From: Trichormus sp. NMC-1
GTDB lineage: Bacteria; Cyanobacteriota; Cyanobacteriia; Cyanobacteriales; Nostocaceae
Length of the DNA stretch: 64,000 nt
Direction: 5' to 3'
Assembly: GCF_001858025.1 (NCBI RefSeq)
Contig: NZ_LZQD01000003.1
Coordinates: 485,086-549,085, forward strand
Shown here: in pieces, positions 54,223 through 62,022 of the stretch
How positions within the stretch are numbered: position 1 is the stretch's first letter
How the letters are laid out: the number at the start of each line of letters is the position of its first letter
Program-made: the position numbers and the translations under genes
The notes under the pieces: generated by a model
What the model saw: only the letters and a program-made list of their open reading frames with translations
What the model was told of the DNA's origin: nothing
Databases searched by the model: none

Positions 54223-55266
54223 ATGAATAATCAACTCCAAGACTACAATCCCAGCGGGATAGCTGAAATTAATGGAAACCTACTGGGTTTGCCGTTTGAT
54301 TACGATTCTGCCAACTTGATTGTCTTTGCTGTACCTTGGGAAGTTACCGTTTCTTACGGTGCTGGAACAGCCAACGGACCACAGAGAATTCTTGATGCTT
54401 CACTGCAAATAGATTTATTCGATTTTGATCATCCTGATGGCTGGAAACAGGGAATTTTTATGCTAGAAATTCCCCAAGATATTTTAGAAAAAAATAACTA
54501 CTACCGTCAAGAAGCAGCTAAAATTATCGAACGACAAGCAGAAGGTAAAGCACTGACAGATACACCAGATTTAACTTCTGTGCTAACAGCAATTAATCAA
54601 GCAGGTGAACAGGTTAATCAATGGCTATTTACCCAATGTCAAACAGCGATCAATCAGGGTAAGCAAGTCGCTGTGATTGGTGGTGATCATAGTTCACCAT
54701 TGGGGTATTTCCAAGCCTTAGCTACTAAATATGAGAATTATGGGATTTTGCATATTGATGCACACGCAGATTTACGTGATGCTTATGAGGAATTTGAATT
54801 TTCCCATGCATCTATCATGTTCAATGCCATGAAAATACCGCAAATTTCCAAATTAGTACAAGTAGCTATACGAGATATTTGTCAAGATGAAGTAGATATA
54901 ATTAACAACTCAAATGAGCGCATTATTGCTTATTATGAACCGACAATTAAACAAAAGCTATATTCGGGGATAACTTGGATTGATTTATGTCAAGAAATAA
55001 TTAGTCATTTACCAGAAAATGTGTACATTAGTTTTGATGTCGATGGTTTAGATCCTAAACTTTGTCCGCATACAGGTACACCAGTTCCAGGGGGATTAGA
55101 ATTAGAGCAAGCTTATTGTTTATTCCGAGAGTTGGTGAATAGTGGCAGAAAGATTATTGGTTTTGATATCTGCGAAGTCGGTGATGCTGAGTGGGATGGT
55201 AATGTAGGTGCGCGAATAGTTTATAAGTTGGCGAATTTGCTGTTTTTATCGCAAACAAAAATCTAG
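54223..55266 (+). CDS. speB: Ureohydrolase (agmatinase/guanidinase family)
   Basis: 347 aa. Binuclear metal hydrolase of the arginase superfamily. The metal ligands are in GGDHSSPLGY (near residue 153), HIDAHADLRD (near 177) and SFDVDGLDPKLCPHTGTPVPGG (near 270). Nostoc strains use a related enzyme as agmatinase in arginine breakdown, whereas the Synechocystis relative Sll1077 is a nickel-dependent guanidine hydrolase. Sequence alone does not settle the substrate, so the symbol is provisional. The gene stands alone between accessory segments. Confidence 0.82.
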   Translation: MNNQLQDYNPSGIAEINGNLLGLPFDYDSANLIVFAVPWEVTVSYGAGTANGPQRILDASLQIDLFDFDHPDGWKQGIFMLEIPQDILEKNNYYRQEAAKIIERQAEGKALTDTPDLTSVLTAINQAGEQVNQWLFTQCQTAINQGKQVAVIGGDHSSPLGYFQALATKYENYGILHIDAHADLRDAYEEFEFSHASIMFNAMKIPQISKLVQVAIRDICQDEVDIINNSNERIIAYYEPTIKQKLYSGITWIDLCQEIISHLPENVYISFDVDGLDPKLCPHTGTPVPGGLELEQAYCLFRELVNSGRKIIGFDICEVGDAEWDGNVGARIVYKLANLLFLSQTKI

Positions 55267-55269
55267 CTC

Positions 55270-55448
55270 CTGTTCTAATTTTGGTGCTAAGTTTAGGGAG
55301 GGTTGGTGTCATAAATTTCTGTTGAGTGACTTTATATATTGTCAACCTGCCAAACCCAAAAAATTGTAGGCTGGATTGAGAAAACCCAACATTAACTCCA
55401 AGATACCAATCAATAGTGTTGGGTTTCTTTGCTTCAACCAAACCTACA
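55270..55448. repeat. Antitoxin-promoter remnant fused to REP pair
   Basis: 55270-55345 is similar to 61085-61165, the start and promoter of the intact antitoxin gene at 60863 (shared GAGTGACTTTATATATTGT), but with the reading frame shifted. It continues into a REP-like inverted pair at 55365-55448 (TGTAGGCTGG..., CCCAACATT ... GTGTTGGG ... AACCTACA). A shortened version of the same REP portion follows the match at 61180-61215. Confidence 0.75.
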
Positions 55449-55582
55449 AATGAATTATTAGTAACTTTGACTACTTTTATTATTTTTTCAAGTGTTCTAA
55501 ATAGACGGCAAAATAGATTATGATTTTGTTACATTCTTGTTAAGAAACGTTACATTCCTCTTAACAAAAGGAAATATTTATT

Positions 55583-56944
55583 ATGGTAGTTTCAGTTGAT
55601 AAAAAGCCATCACATGAGGTTGTCATAGTTGGTGGTGGCTTTGGTGGACTGTATACAGCAAAGGCTCTTGCTAACGCCAATGTCAATGTTACTCTCATTG
55701 ATAAACGTAATTTTCACCTATTTCAGCCACTTTTATATCAAGTTGCCACAGGTACGTTATCACCTGCTGATATTTCTGCACCATTGCGATCTGTATTCAG
55801 CAAAAGCAAGAATACAAAAGTGTTGTTGGGAGAAGTAAAGGATATTGATCCAAAAAAGCAACAAGTTATTCTGGGTGATAAAGTAGTCCGTTATGATACA
55901 TTAATTGTTGCTACAGGTGCTAACCATTCCTATTTTGGTAAGGATAACTGGAAAGAATTTGCTCCTGGCTTGAAAACTGTGGAAGATGCCATAGAAATGC
56001 GTCGCCGGATATTTTCGGCATTTGAAGCAGCAGAAAATGAAACTGACCCCGAAAAACGCCGTGCTTTGTTGACGTTTGTGCTTGTGGGAGGTGGTCCAAC
56101 AGGTGTAGAATTGGCAGGTGCGATCGCTGAGTTGGCATACAAAACCCTGCAAGAAGATTTCCGCAACATCAACACCTCAGAAACGAAAGTTGTACTATTG
56201 CAAGGGGGCGATCGCATTCTCCCACACATTGCACCAGAGTTATCCGCAGTAGCAGAAGTATCTTTGCAAAAGTTGGGTGTGGTTATTCACACTAAAACCA
56301 GGGTGACAAATATTGAAAATGACATCGTAACTTTCAAACAAGGTAATGAAGTCCAAGAAATTGCCGCAAAAACTATATTGTGGTCAGCAGGTGTTCAGGG
56401 TTCACCAATGGGGAAAATTCTAGAAGCACGTGCCAATGTAGAGTGTGATCACGCTGGTCGCGTAATTGTAGAACCAAACTTGACTATTAAGGGTTATAAA
56501 AACATTTTCGTAATTGGAGATTTAGCTAACTTCTCCCATCAAACTGGTAAACCCTTACCTGGTGTTGCACCCGTGGCCAAACAACAAGGAGAGTATGTAG
56601 GTGGACTGATTCAACTACGGCTTCACGGTCATACTTTGCCAGAATTTCATTACACCGATGTGGGTAGTTTGGCAATGATTGGGCAAAATTTAGCTGTTGT
56701 AGATTTAGGCTTCATCAAACTCACAGGTTTCATTGCTTGGGTATTTTGGCTATTAATTCATATCTACTTCTTAATCGAGTTTGACACTAAATTAGTAGTT
56801 GTATTTCAGTGGGCATGGAATTATATTAGTCGTAATCGTCGTTCTCGATTGATTACAGGTCGAGAAGCTTTTGTAGAACCACAACCTATTAACAAGAACA
56901 ATCCTTACCAGGCTACAGAAAGCAAGCAGCCAGTTAAGGTCTAG
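55583..56944 (+). CDS. Type II NADH dehydrogenase (NDH-2)
   Basis: 453 aa. Single-subunit flavoprotein that passes electrons from NAD(P)H to quinones at the membrane. Two dinucleotide folds: HEVVIVGGGFGGLYTAKAL (residue 10 on, FAD) and FVLVGGGPTGVELAGAIAEL (near 166, NADH). FVIGDLANF and GVAPVAKQQGEYVG close the FAD site. The C-terminal segment GFIAWVFWLLIHIYFLIEFDTKLVVVFQW is membrane-anchoring, as in Ndb proteins. AAAGGA precedes the ATG. A terminator follows at 56987. Which ndb paralogue it is cannot be told. Confidence 0.93.
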   Translation: MVVSVDKKPSHEVVIVGGGFGGLYTAKALANANVNVTLIDKRNFHLFQPLLYQVATGTLSPADISAPLRSVFSKSKNTKVLLGEVKDIDPKKQQVILGDKVVRYDTLIVATGANHSYFGKDNWKEFAPGLKTVEDAIEMRRRIFSAFEAAENETDPEKRRALLTFVLVGGGPTGVELAGAIAELAYKTLQEDFRNINTSETKVVLLQGGDRILPHIAPELSAVAEVSLQKLGVVIHTKTRVTNIENDIVTFKQGNEVQEIAAKTILWSAGVQGSPMGKILEARANVECDHAGRVIVEPNLTIKGYKNIFVIGDLANFSHQTGKPLPGVAPVAKQQGEYVGGLIQLRLHGHTLPEFHYTDVGSLAMIGQNLAVVDLGFIKLTGFIAWVFWLLIHIYFLIEFDTKLVVVFQWAWNYISRNRRSRLITGREAFVEPQPINKNNPYQATESKQPVKV

Positions 56945-56986
56945 GATTTTTGTTTTGTAGTACCACTGCATTGAACTCTATTAATA

Positions 56987-57022
56987 AACCCGCCATTTCT
57001 CTCTACACTCTGGCGGGTTTTG
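56987..57022 (+). terminator. Intrinsic terminator of the NDH-2 gene
   Basis: AACCCGCCA and TGGCGGGTT form the stem, followed by TTGCTA with a four-T run. Located 42 bp after the stop codon. Good stem, short U-tract. Confidence 0.75.
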
Positions 57023-57093
57023 CTATGTTATAATGTAAATGCAAAATCATCTGCTAATAATTAGACCATTGTTGTCCAGTATCTAATAAAAAT

Positions 57094-57213
57094 ATGACTA
57101 ATCTCTTACAACAAGCTTATGCTGTCGTCTCACAACTACCTGAAGATGAACAGAATGAAATGGCTGTAAATTGGGATTACTTTTACTCATTTAATATTCA
57201 AAACAATAGCTAA
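57094..57213 (+). pseudogene. Truncated antitoxin-like ORF
   Basis: 39 codons beginning MTNLLQQAYAVVSQLPEDEQNEMA, the usual start of small cyanobacterial antitoxins (LLQQAF..LPEDEQD). The match ends at NEMA and random codons run to a stop, overlapping the end of the toxin gene on the other strand. No DNA-binding or toxin-binding part is left. Confidence 0.65.
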
Positions 57214-57528
57214 AGCATTACTAATTTCCTTCATAATTTCTTCGGAAACTTTTCCCACTTGCTTAATTAGTCGTTGCTGAGAAACTGAACGAATTTGAAA
57301 AGTATCTGCTGTAGATATCTTGCTTAAATTATTCTCTGCTGTTGCTTCAATACGTATCATCCAAGGTACTTGTGCAAAAACTTCATTCCAGCCGGTAATA
57401 GGTACAATAATCTTTAAGCGTAAAACACCTATATCATCATTATTAACTATGATACAAGGTCGTGTTTTACTGATTTCATCACCTACTGTGGGATTAGCAT
57501 TATACAACCAGATTTCACCTCTACGCAT
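57187..57528 (-). CDS. MazF/PemK-like toxin
   Basis: 113 aa from ATG at 57528 (MRRGEIWLYNANPTVGDEISKTRPCIIVNND), whose codon overlaps the antitoxin stop; ATG at 57543 is also possible. The PemK/MazF ribonuclease core includes GDEISKTRPCIIV and IIVPITGW. Likely sequence-specific mRNA interferase held by the upstream antitoxin. The overlap shows translational coupling. Confidence 0.88.
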   Translation of the reverse strand: MRRGEIWLYNANPTVGDEISKTRPCIIVNNDDIGVLRLKIIVPITGWNEVFAQVPWMIRIEATAENNLSKISTADTFQIRSVSQQRLIKQVGKVSEEIMKEISNALAIVLNIK

Positions 57529-57751
57529 AATCTTGGTACTCATAAAAATCTTCATTACAAGTATCAACAAATTCTGTTAAACTGCTTTCTATTTCATAAT
57601 AGGAACGCATCATTTCCGCAGCAGCACTTAAGCTCAGTTTTTGAGGATTTTGCATTTCTTCACGCATGAGTTTTAAGGCAAATTCAATTATCTCTAGTCT
57701 TTCGACATTAGGCATTTTTTTGATAGCTTCTAAAATTTGAGGATTAATCAT
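57521..57751 (-). CDS. Antitoxin of the MazF/PemK-like toxin
   Basis: 76 aa, MINPQILEAIKKMPNVERLEIIEFALKLMREEMQNPQKLSLSAAAEMMRSYY... A helical N-terminal part and an acidic C-terminal tail (FVDTCNEDFYEYQDYA) suitable for toxin binding. It overlaps the toxin start, the usual antitoxin-first order. It is similar in style to cyanobacterial DUF2281-like antitoxins, but the exact family is not certain. Confidence 0.8.
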   Translation of the reverse strand: MINPQILEAIKKMPNVERLEIIEFALKLMREEMQNPQKLSLSAAAEMMRSYYEIESSLTEFVDTCNEDFYEYQDYA

Positions 57752-57811
57752 AATGCTGGCAATTGTTACTAGCTTCTATTTTAATGTAGGATATATTGAC
57801 ACTGCAACCTT

Positions 57812-57899
57812 CGTAGGTTGGGTAGAGGAACGAAACCCAACATTGATTATAATACTGAATGTGTGGTGTTGGGTTGCGCTTCGCTTAACCCAACCTACG
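57812..57899. repeat. REPIN-like double palindrome upstream of RAYT
   Basis: Outer arms CGTAGGTTGGGT and ACCCAACCTACG are exact. Each half is itself a hairpin: GTTGGGT...ACCCAAC on the left and GTTGGGTT...AACCCAAC on the right, with TTCGTTCC and GCTTCGC-like loops. The element ends 51 bp before the start of the RAYT gene. Related copies are at 33099, 55365 and, in part, 61196. Confidence 0.92.
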
Positions 57900-57950
57900 G
57901 GGTAAAATCAAGATCATAAAATACAAGTTTAATCAAAGGATATTTATAGT

Positions 57951-58457
57951 ATGGAATATCGCCGCGCCAATGTGGCAGGAGGAACATACTTTTTTACAGT
58001 GGTGACAGAGAAAAGACAAAAAATATTATGTTTACCAAAAAATGTTTCTTTATTAAGAGATGCTTTTGGTTATGTAATGCGGAAACATCCCTTTATTATA
58101 GATGCTATTGTTATTTTACCTGATCATCTTCACTGTATTTGGACTTTACCAGAAAATGATCATGATTTTTCTACCCATTGGCGGTTAATTAAAAGTTATT
58201 TTAGTCGTAAATGTGAAACTATTTCACCAGAAAATATATCTGTATCTAGAAAGAAGAAAAAACAACGGGCTATATGGCAATATCGTTTTTGGGAACATTT
58301 AATTAGAGATGAAATTGATTTTCAAAATCACGTTGAATATATTCATTATAATCCTGTGAAACATGGTTTGGTAACAGCACCAAAGGATTGGGAATATTCC
58401 AGTTTTCATCGCGCTGTGCGTCGAGGTCTACAACTTACGGGAATTTTTAATACTTGA
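57951..58457 (+). CDS. REP-associated tyrosine transposase (RAYT)
   Basis: 168 aa. Y1 (HUH) single-strand transposase related to IS200 TnpA. MEYRRANVAGGTYFFTVVTEKRQKI is the common RAYT start; VILPDHLHCIWTLPE (near residues 53-67) holds the HUH-type histidines; VEYIHYNPVKHGL (near 127-139) holds the catalytic tyrosine. Full length. It lies next to a REPIN-like palindrome of a type dispersed in the window. Its last 52 bases overlap the tail of the kinase remnant on the other strand. Confidence 0.93.
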   Translation: MEYRRANVAGGTYFFTVVTEKRQKILCLPKNVSLLRDAFGYVMRKHPFIIDAIVILPDHLHCIWTLPENDHDFSTHWRLIKSYFSRKCETISPENISVSRKKKKQRAIWQYRFWEHLIRDEIDFQNHVEYIHYNPVKHGLVTAPKDWEYSSFHRAVRRGLQLTGIFNT

Positions 58458-59297
58458 TCTACCTCTAGTCGATTTTCTCTTTTTTGTAGTTCAGGGTTAA
58501 CTGCAACTATTAATTCCCAATAGGTACGGTTACTACAAAATTTCTCAGCAATACTCTCGAGAGTATCTCCTGATTTAACCGTATAGGTTAGTCTTTGTGA
58601 TTGAGTTGATTCTTTATTAGATAGGATAGATGGAAAAAGTAGATGTAAGATACTTAACCCTAAACTAAAACATATACCTACCAAACCTACAGTTTGAACA
58701 AGACGAATACGTGAATTCTGAGGTGCGGTTTGTACTGTTACTTGCTTTGATATTAATTTTAGTCCAGGTGTTGGTTGAGATGGAGATAATGATGAGTCTA
58801 TTAACGCTTTTAATGCTTCTTCCGCTGACTGGTAACGTTCTTTAAAGTGATATTTCACCATTTTAGTTAAAGTTTGTGCCAGTTTATCGCTTACGGTTAC
58901 CAAATTTCGCCAAATTACTTCTTCTGTAGCTGGATCTTTAGGCAGTTCATCAGGTTTTATTCCAGTGAGAGCATAAATTCCTAGCATTCCCACTGCAAAG
59001 ATATCACTAGATATTTTTGGTCTTCCTCCTGCTTGTTCAGTAGGCATATAGCCGGGACTACCAATAGTAACTGTCAAACTACTTTGTCCCTGAGTATCCA
59101 CCACTAAAGTATGAACCTCTTTAACTGCACCAAAATCAATAAGGATTATTTTCCCATCTTGACGACGCATGATGTTTTGCGGTTTAATGTCGCGGTGGAT
59201 TATATTTTCTTGATGAACAACGGCTAAAACTTCCAAAATTTCTTTTAAAAGGTTTTTTACCTTTTGCTCATTTAATTTATGACCAGGATAAATCTCT
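58406..59297 (-). pseudogene. Ser/Thr protein kinase lacking its N-lobe, with C-terminal LysM domain
   Basis: The frame is open from about 59297 (LEIYPGHKLNEQKVKNLLKEILEVLAVVHQENIIHRDIKPQN) through the catalytic loop HRDIKPQN, IDFGAVKE, SPGYMPTEQ and the C-lobe. A membrane helix (VGLVGICFSLGLSILHLLF) and a LysM domain (TYTVKSGDTLESIAEKF...) follow. The glycine-rich loop and catalytic lysine are missing. An in-frame stop lies just upstream, and the break falls at TAGGACTTACGCA, the end of a MITE seen at 32907. A shorter start at 59236 is possible but would not yield an active kinase. Confidence 0.85.
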
Positions 59298-59361
59298 AGG
59301 ACTTACGCATTGACAAAAAATATCATCTATGTAGTCTAGATAATGGCATCCTTGCGAAGGT

Positions 59362-59664
59362 TTAAATGGGTTTGATTGGGATGAAGGAAACTCCAAAAAA
59401 TGCTGGAATCGTGTTTCTCAAGAAGAAATCGAATATTTATTTCATCAGAAGGATGTTTTGATTACCCCAGACATTAAGCATTCTGAAGATGAAGATAGAT
59501 ATCTTGCTGTAGGAGTTTCCTGTAAAGGAAGGCACATTTTTGTAGCTTTTACTTTTCGCAATCGGCAAGCGGATATATTGATTAGACCAATCAGTGCGAG
59601 ATATATGCACGATAAAGAGGTATTTTCCTATGAAGAAAACTTTCCCAAGAGTCAAAACGGATGA
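59362..59664 (+). pseudogene. brnT-like toxin gene with lost start
   Basis: Encodes GFDWDEGNSKKCWNR, then IKHSEDEDRYLAVGVSCKGRHIFVAFTFRNRQADILIRPISARYMHDKEVFSYEE, the BrnT (DUF497) toxin core. The frame has no ATG/GTG/TTG before residue 33 (TTG 59458), and the upstream stop is at 59341. The 5' end has been replaced. It overlaps the brnA-like start, as in normal brnTA operons. Confidence 0.78.
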
Positions 59665-60394
59665 AGAAATAGAAGCACTTTTAGAAGATGACTTATCAGA
59701 ATATCTTCATCCTGGAAATTTTCAACCTGTAACCTTTGAATTTAACCCCACTAGTAAGCCTGTAGTCCGAAAAGATAACAGTCTTACTCTCGGCTTTACT
59801 CCATCCACAAACACTACCGCATCAGCACCCACAACACCTAGTACAAACACCACCGCATCAGCACCCACAACACAGGCTAATATTCCTGTCGAGCCTGGTA
59901 AAAAGCCAGATGTGTTAGTGCCTAACCCAGAAATCACAATTGACGGCAAACCGGCAAAAGCAGCTGGCCCTAATCAACCTTACAACCAAGCTCCTCCGTT
60001 CTTACCGAGAGCCGTTGCTCCACCAGTGGGAGATATTACCCAAGCTAGTATCGATACTTCTCCTACCACTATTGATTTAGGCACTCAAGAACGAGTTCCG
60101 CGTTTAGTGCTGCGAGAAGCACCAGTCAGGGAAGTTTTGTCACTTCTGGCTCGTGCAGCTGGTCTGAACTTAGCTTATGTTGGCACACTCCCAGGATGGC
60201 CGAACTCATCCAGCAAACAATGGCTGAGAGTAAAATCAAAGCTTCTCGCGTTGCTACTTGTGTTCCAGGGCGAGATGCAATTGTACGTGTTATCCCTGTG
60301 CCAGCAGAATTGGATAACAAAGAGTTACGGGAGATGGTACTCAACCATGAAGCAGCTTTGTATTTGCCTTATCCACGAGAAGAAGCTGATGTAG
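59630..60394 (+). CDS. Chimeric ORF: BrnA antitoxin N-terminus fused to a PilQ fragment
   Basis: 254 aa from ATG 59630, with AAGAGG nine bases upstream. Residues 1-42 (KTFPRVKTDEEIEALLEDDLSEYLHPGNFQPVTFEFNP) are the start of a BrnA-type antitoxin. From about residue 45 the protein continues in frame as the proline/threonine-rich linker and secretin segment of the type IV pilus secretin PilQ, ending RVPRLVLREAPVREVLSLLARAAGLNLAYVG (near residue 185). A 36-bp tandem repeat encodes PSTNTTASAPTT twice. After residue ~187 the frame runs out of phase through the pilM piece to a stop. Neither parent function can be complete. Confidence 0.8.
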   Translation: MKKTFPRVKTDEEIEALLEDDLSEYLHPGNFQPVTFEFNPTSKPVVRKDNSLTLGFTPSTNTTASAPTTPSTNTTASAPTTQANIPVEPGKKPDVLVPNPEITIDGKPAKAAGPNQPYNQAPPFLPRAVAPPVGDITQASIDTSPTTIDLGTQERVPRLVLREAPVREVLSLLARAAGLNLAYVGTLPGWPNSSSKQWLRVKSKLLALLLVFQGEMQLYVLSLCQQNWITKSYGRWYSTMKQLCICLIHEKKLM

Positions 60395-60594
60395 ATTACC
60401 AGAAACTTGGGTACTTTGTAGATGAGGATGGAATTGAAAAAGTACAGGTGCTTTTGGTTGCCACTCGTAAGGAGGTGACTAATACCTATATTAATACGTT
60501 TGCAGAAGCAGGATTAAAAATCGATGTTTTAGAAAGGATGGGCAGAATATCAAAGATTGACAGATGTAGAAAAAATAGAAAACTCTCCATCTAA
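60196..60594 (+). pseudogene. Internal fragment of pilM
   Basis: 132 codons. MAELIQQTMAESKIKASRVATCVPGRDAIVRVIPVPAELDNKELREMVLNHEAALYLPYPREEADVDYQKLG...EGIEKVQVLLVATRKEVTNTYINTFAEAGLKIDVLE matches the middle of cyanobacterial PilM, the actin-like cytoplasmic part of the type IV pilus machine. Both flanks are lost: the N-terminal ATPase start and everything after DVLE. The last ~20 codons are out-of-frame folC. The pilQ piece precedes pilM here, opposite to the normal pilM-N-O-Q order. Confidence 0.85.
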
Positions 60595-60889
60595 AATTAA
60601 ATATCCATTACCGTTAAAGGGACAAATTCAATTACATAATTCAGCTTTGGCTTTAGCAGCTTTGGAAATATTGCAACAACAAGGTTGGGAAATTTCTGAA
60701 ACAGCCATTATTAATGGTATGGGAAAAACTAAATGGCCAGGCCGAATGCAATGGATTACTTGGAAAGATCATAAACTATTAATTGATGGCGCACACAATC
60801 CAGCCGCAGCAGAAGTTTTATTTCCCTACAGGTTAGAAAAATCTTCTACAATGTTATTCAGTTTATTTGAATATATTGCGATTAGATAA
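60533..60889 (+). pseudogene. Internal fragment of folC
   Basis: KGWAEYQRLTDVEK...IKYPLPLKGQIQLHNSALALAALEILQQQGWEISETAIINGMGKTKWPGRMQWITWKDHKLLIDGAHNPAAAEVL is the central-to-C-terminal junction of folylpolyglutamate/dihydrofolate synthase. It includes the HNSALALAAL substrate loop and the DGAHNPAA motif. The match stops near 60826 and unrelated codons follow. A TTG at 60557 is the first start. It is joined directly to the pilM piece. Confidence 0.85.
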
Positions 60890-61123
60890 ACGATTTTCAT
60901 CTAAAGCATTAATTAAATATTCTCCTGTTTCTTGCTGTTCCTGTTCATCACTTTCATCTATCCAAGACTGAAGTACATTAACTATTTTCAATTGTTTTTC
61001 TTTTTGTAGAAGAGATTTTTGGATAAGCTCCAATGTATAAGTTTCCACAGAAAGTCCTTGCTGTTGTGCTTCCTGTATTAAATACTGTTCTAATTCTGGT
61101 GGTAAGCTGAGGGTTAGTGTCAT
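60863..61123 (-). CDS. Ribbon-helix-helix-type antitoxin-like protein
   Basis: 86 aa from the internal ATG (MTLTLSLPPELEQYLIQEAQQQGLSVETYTLELIQKSLL), which begins with the beta strand and helix of small RHH-type antitoxins. The acidic C-terminal half (SWIDESDEQEQQETGEYLINALDEN) could bind a toxin. No toxin gene adjoins. Its promoter and start region exist in a broken copy at 55270. The start position may be off by one base from my count. Confidence 0.7.
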   Translation of the reverse strand: MTLTLSLPPELEQYLIQEAQQQGLSVETYTLELIQKSLLQKEKQLKIVNVLQSWIDESDEQEQQETGEYLINALDENRLSNRNIFK

Positions 61124-61229
61124 AAATCTATTGTGAGTGACTTTATATATTGTAAACCTGCAAAAACAAAAAATTAACCCCAAAATACCAATGTGTAATG
61201 TTGGGTTTTCTCAACTGAACCGAAGGGGC

Positions 61230-61643
61230 TTAAAATGGTGGATGACGGCCAAGTAATTCCTCTTCTCCTCGAATTGCTAACATCATCGCACGATTCATTT
61301 TTAATGCTTCAATAGTTCCTCTTGCTGTAGCTGTTAATCCTACCACTCTCACATCATCCCAGCGAAAGTTTTCTGTCCATACTTGTTGACGAGGATTAAA
61401 AATAGATACTTCTTTTTTTGTTTCTGGATCTGTTACTGTTTGTCTAGCAGATTTACGCAGTGAACATGACACACAAGCAAGAGCTAAATTATCAGATGTT
61501 GTTGCACCACCAGCCACAACTGGAATAATATGATCTATGTGAAATGTTGCAGCTTGTCCTGCTTGAGACAAACAACAATATTCACACCTATCTTTTGCAC
61601 GCTGGATAACTAATTGACGTAGCGAACTTGGAATTTTACCCAT
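61230..61643 (-). CDS. HNH endonuclease
   Basis: 137 aa. RAKDRCEYCCLSQAGQAATFHIDHIIPVVAGGATTSDNLALACVSCSLRKS is a complete HNH nuclease motif (zinc cysteines CEYC and CVSC, catalytic HIDH). The remaining C-terminal half (FNPRQQVWTENFRWDDVRVVGLTATARGTIEALKMNR) is the usual tail of a widespread cyanobacterial family. It forms a two-gene unit with the upstream small ORF, whose stop abuts its ATG. Confidence 0.92.
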   Translation of the reverse strand: MGKIPSSLRQLVIQRAKDRCEYCCLSQAGQAATFHIDHIIPVVAGGATTSDNLALACVSCSLRKSARQTVTDPETKKEVSIFNPRQQVWTENFRWDDVRVVGLTATARGTIEALKMNRAMMLAIRGEEELLGRHPPF

Positions 61644-61853
61644 TTATCCCGCCCGCATGATACGCTGAGAACGCAAGGAAAGCAAAGATAAAAATTCCGC
61701 CAAATCAACTAAACCTTCAGCTTCATTTCTTTCTGCTAAAGTCAATTCTTCCCCAGCATCTTGACGATCTAATAAAAATTGTAACCGTGTTTGTACAGCT
61801 TCAGGAAGTTGAAAATAAGTCAAACTAACCGGTATCTCAATTACTTCAGTCAT
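61644..61853 (-). CDS. Small protein paired with HNH endonuclease
   Basis: 69 aa, MTEVIEIPVSLTYFQLPEAVQTRLQFLLDRQDAGEELTLAERNEAEGLVDLAEFLSLLSLRSQR. Helical, acidic. Its stop codon directly adjoins the HNH start, so the two are co-translated. Similar short ORFs commonly precede this HNH family in cyanobacteria; an antitoxin-like or specificity role is possible but unproven. Confidence 0.82.
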   Translation of the reverse strand: MTEVIEIPVSLTYFQLPEAVQTRLQFLLDRQDAGEELTLAERNEAEGLVDLAEFLSLLSLRSQRIMRAG

Positions 61854-62022
61854 ATAATATTTCCCTACAGATGTGATCTATTGTCTGAAAGTATGACTAG
61901 AAATATCTGATCAATATAGCGATGCCTTCGGCGAGCAAAGCGATCGCTCACCGCACCCTACAATCATACCATCTCCTATAATTGATCGGATAACCTGCAC
62001 ACCTACATTTAGGCATGAAACT
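61854..62022. promoter_or_regulatory. ileS upstream region
   Basis: 169 bp between divergent genes, with a HIP1 octamer (GCGATCGC, 61941) and a GCGAGC-rich repeat module. The ileS start is the GTG at 62023; the ATG at 62015 is in another frame and stops after three codons. No T-box is evident. Confidence 0.45.

Noticed and set aside
55154-55441. 95-codon minus-strand frame after speB
   Set aside because: It is the frameshifted antitoxin remnant plus REP read through into antisense speB, not a gene.
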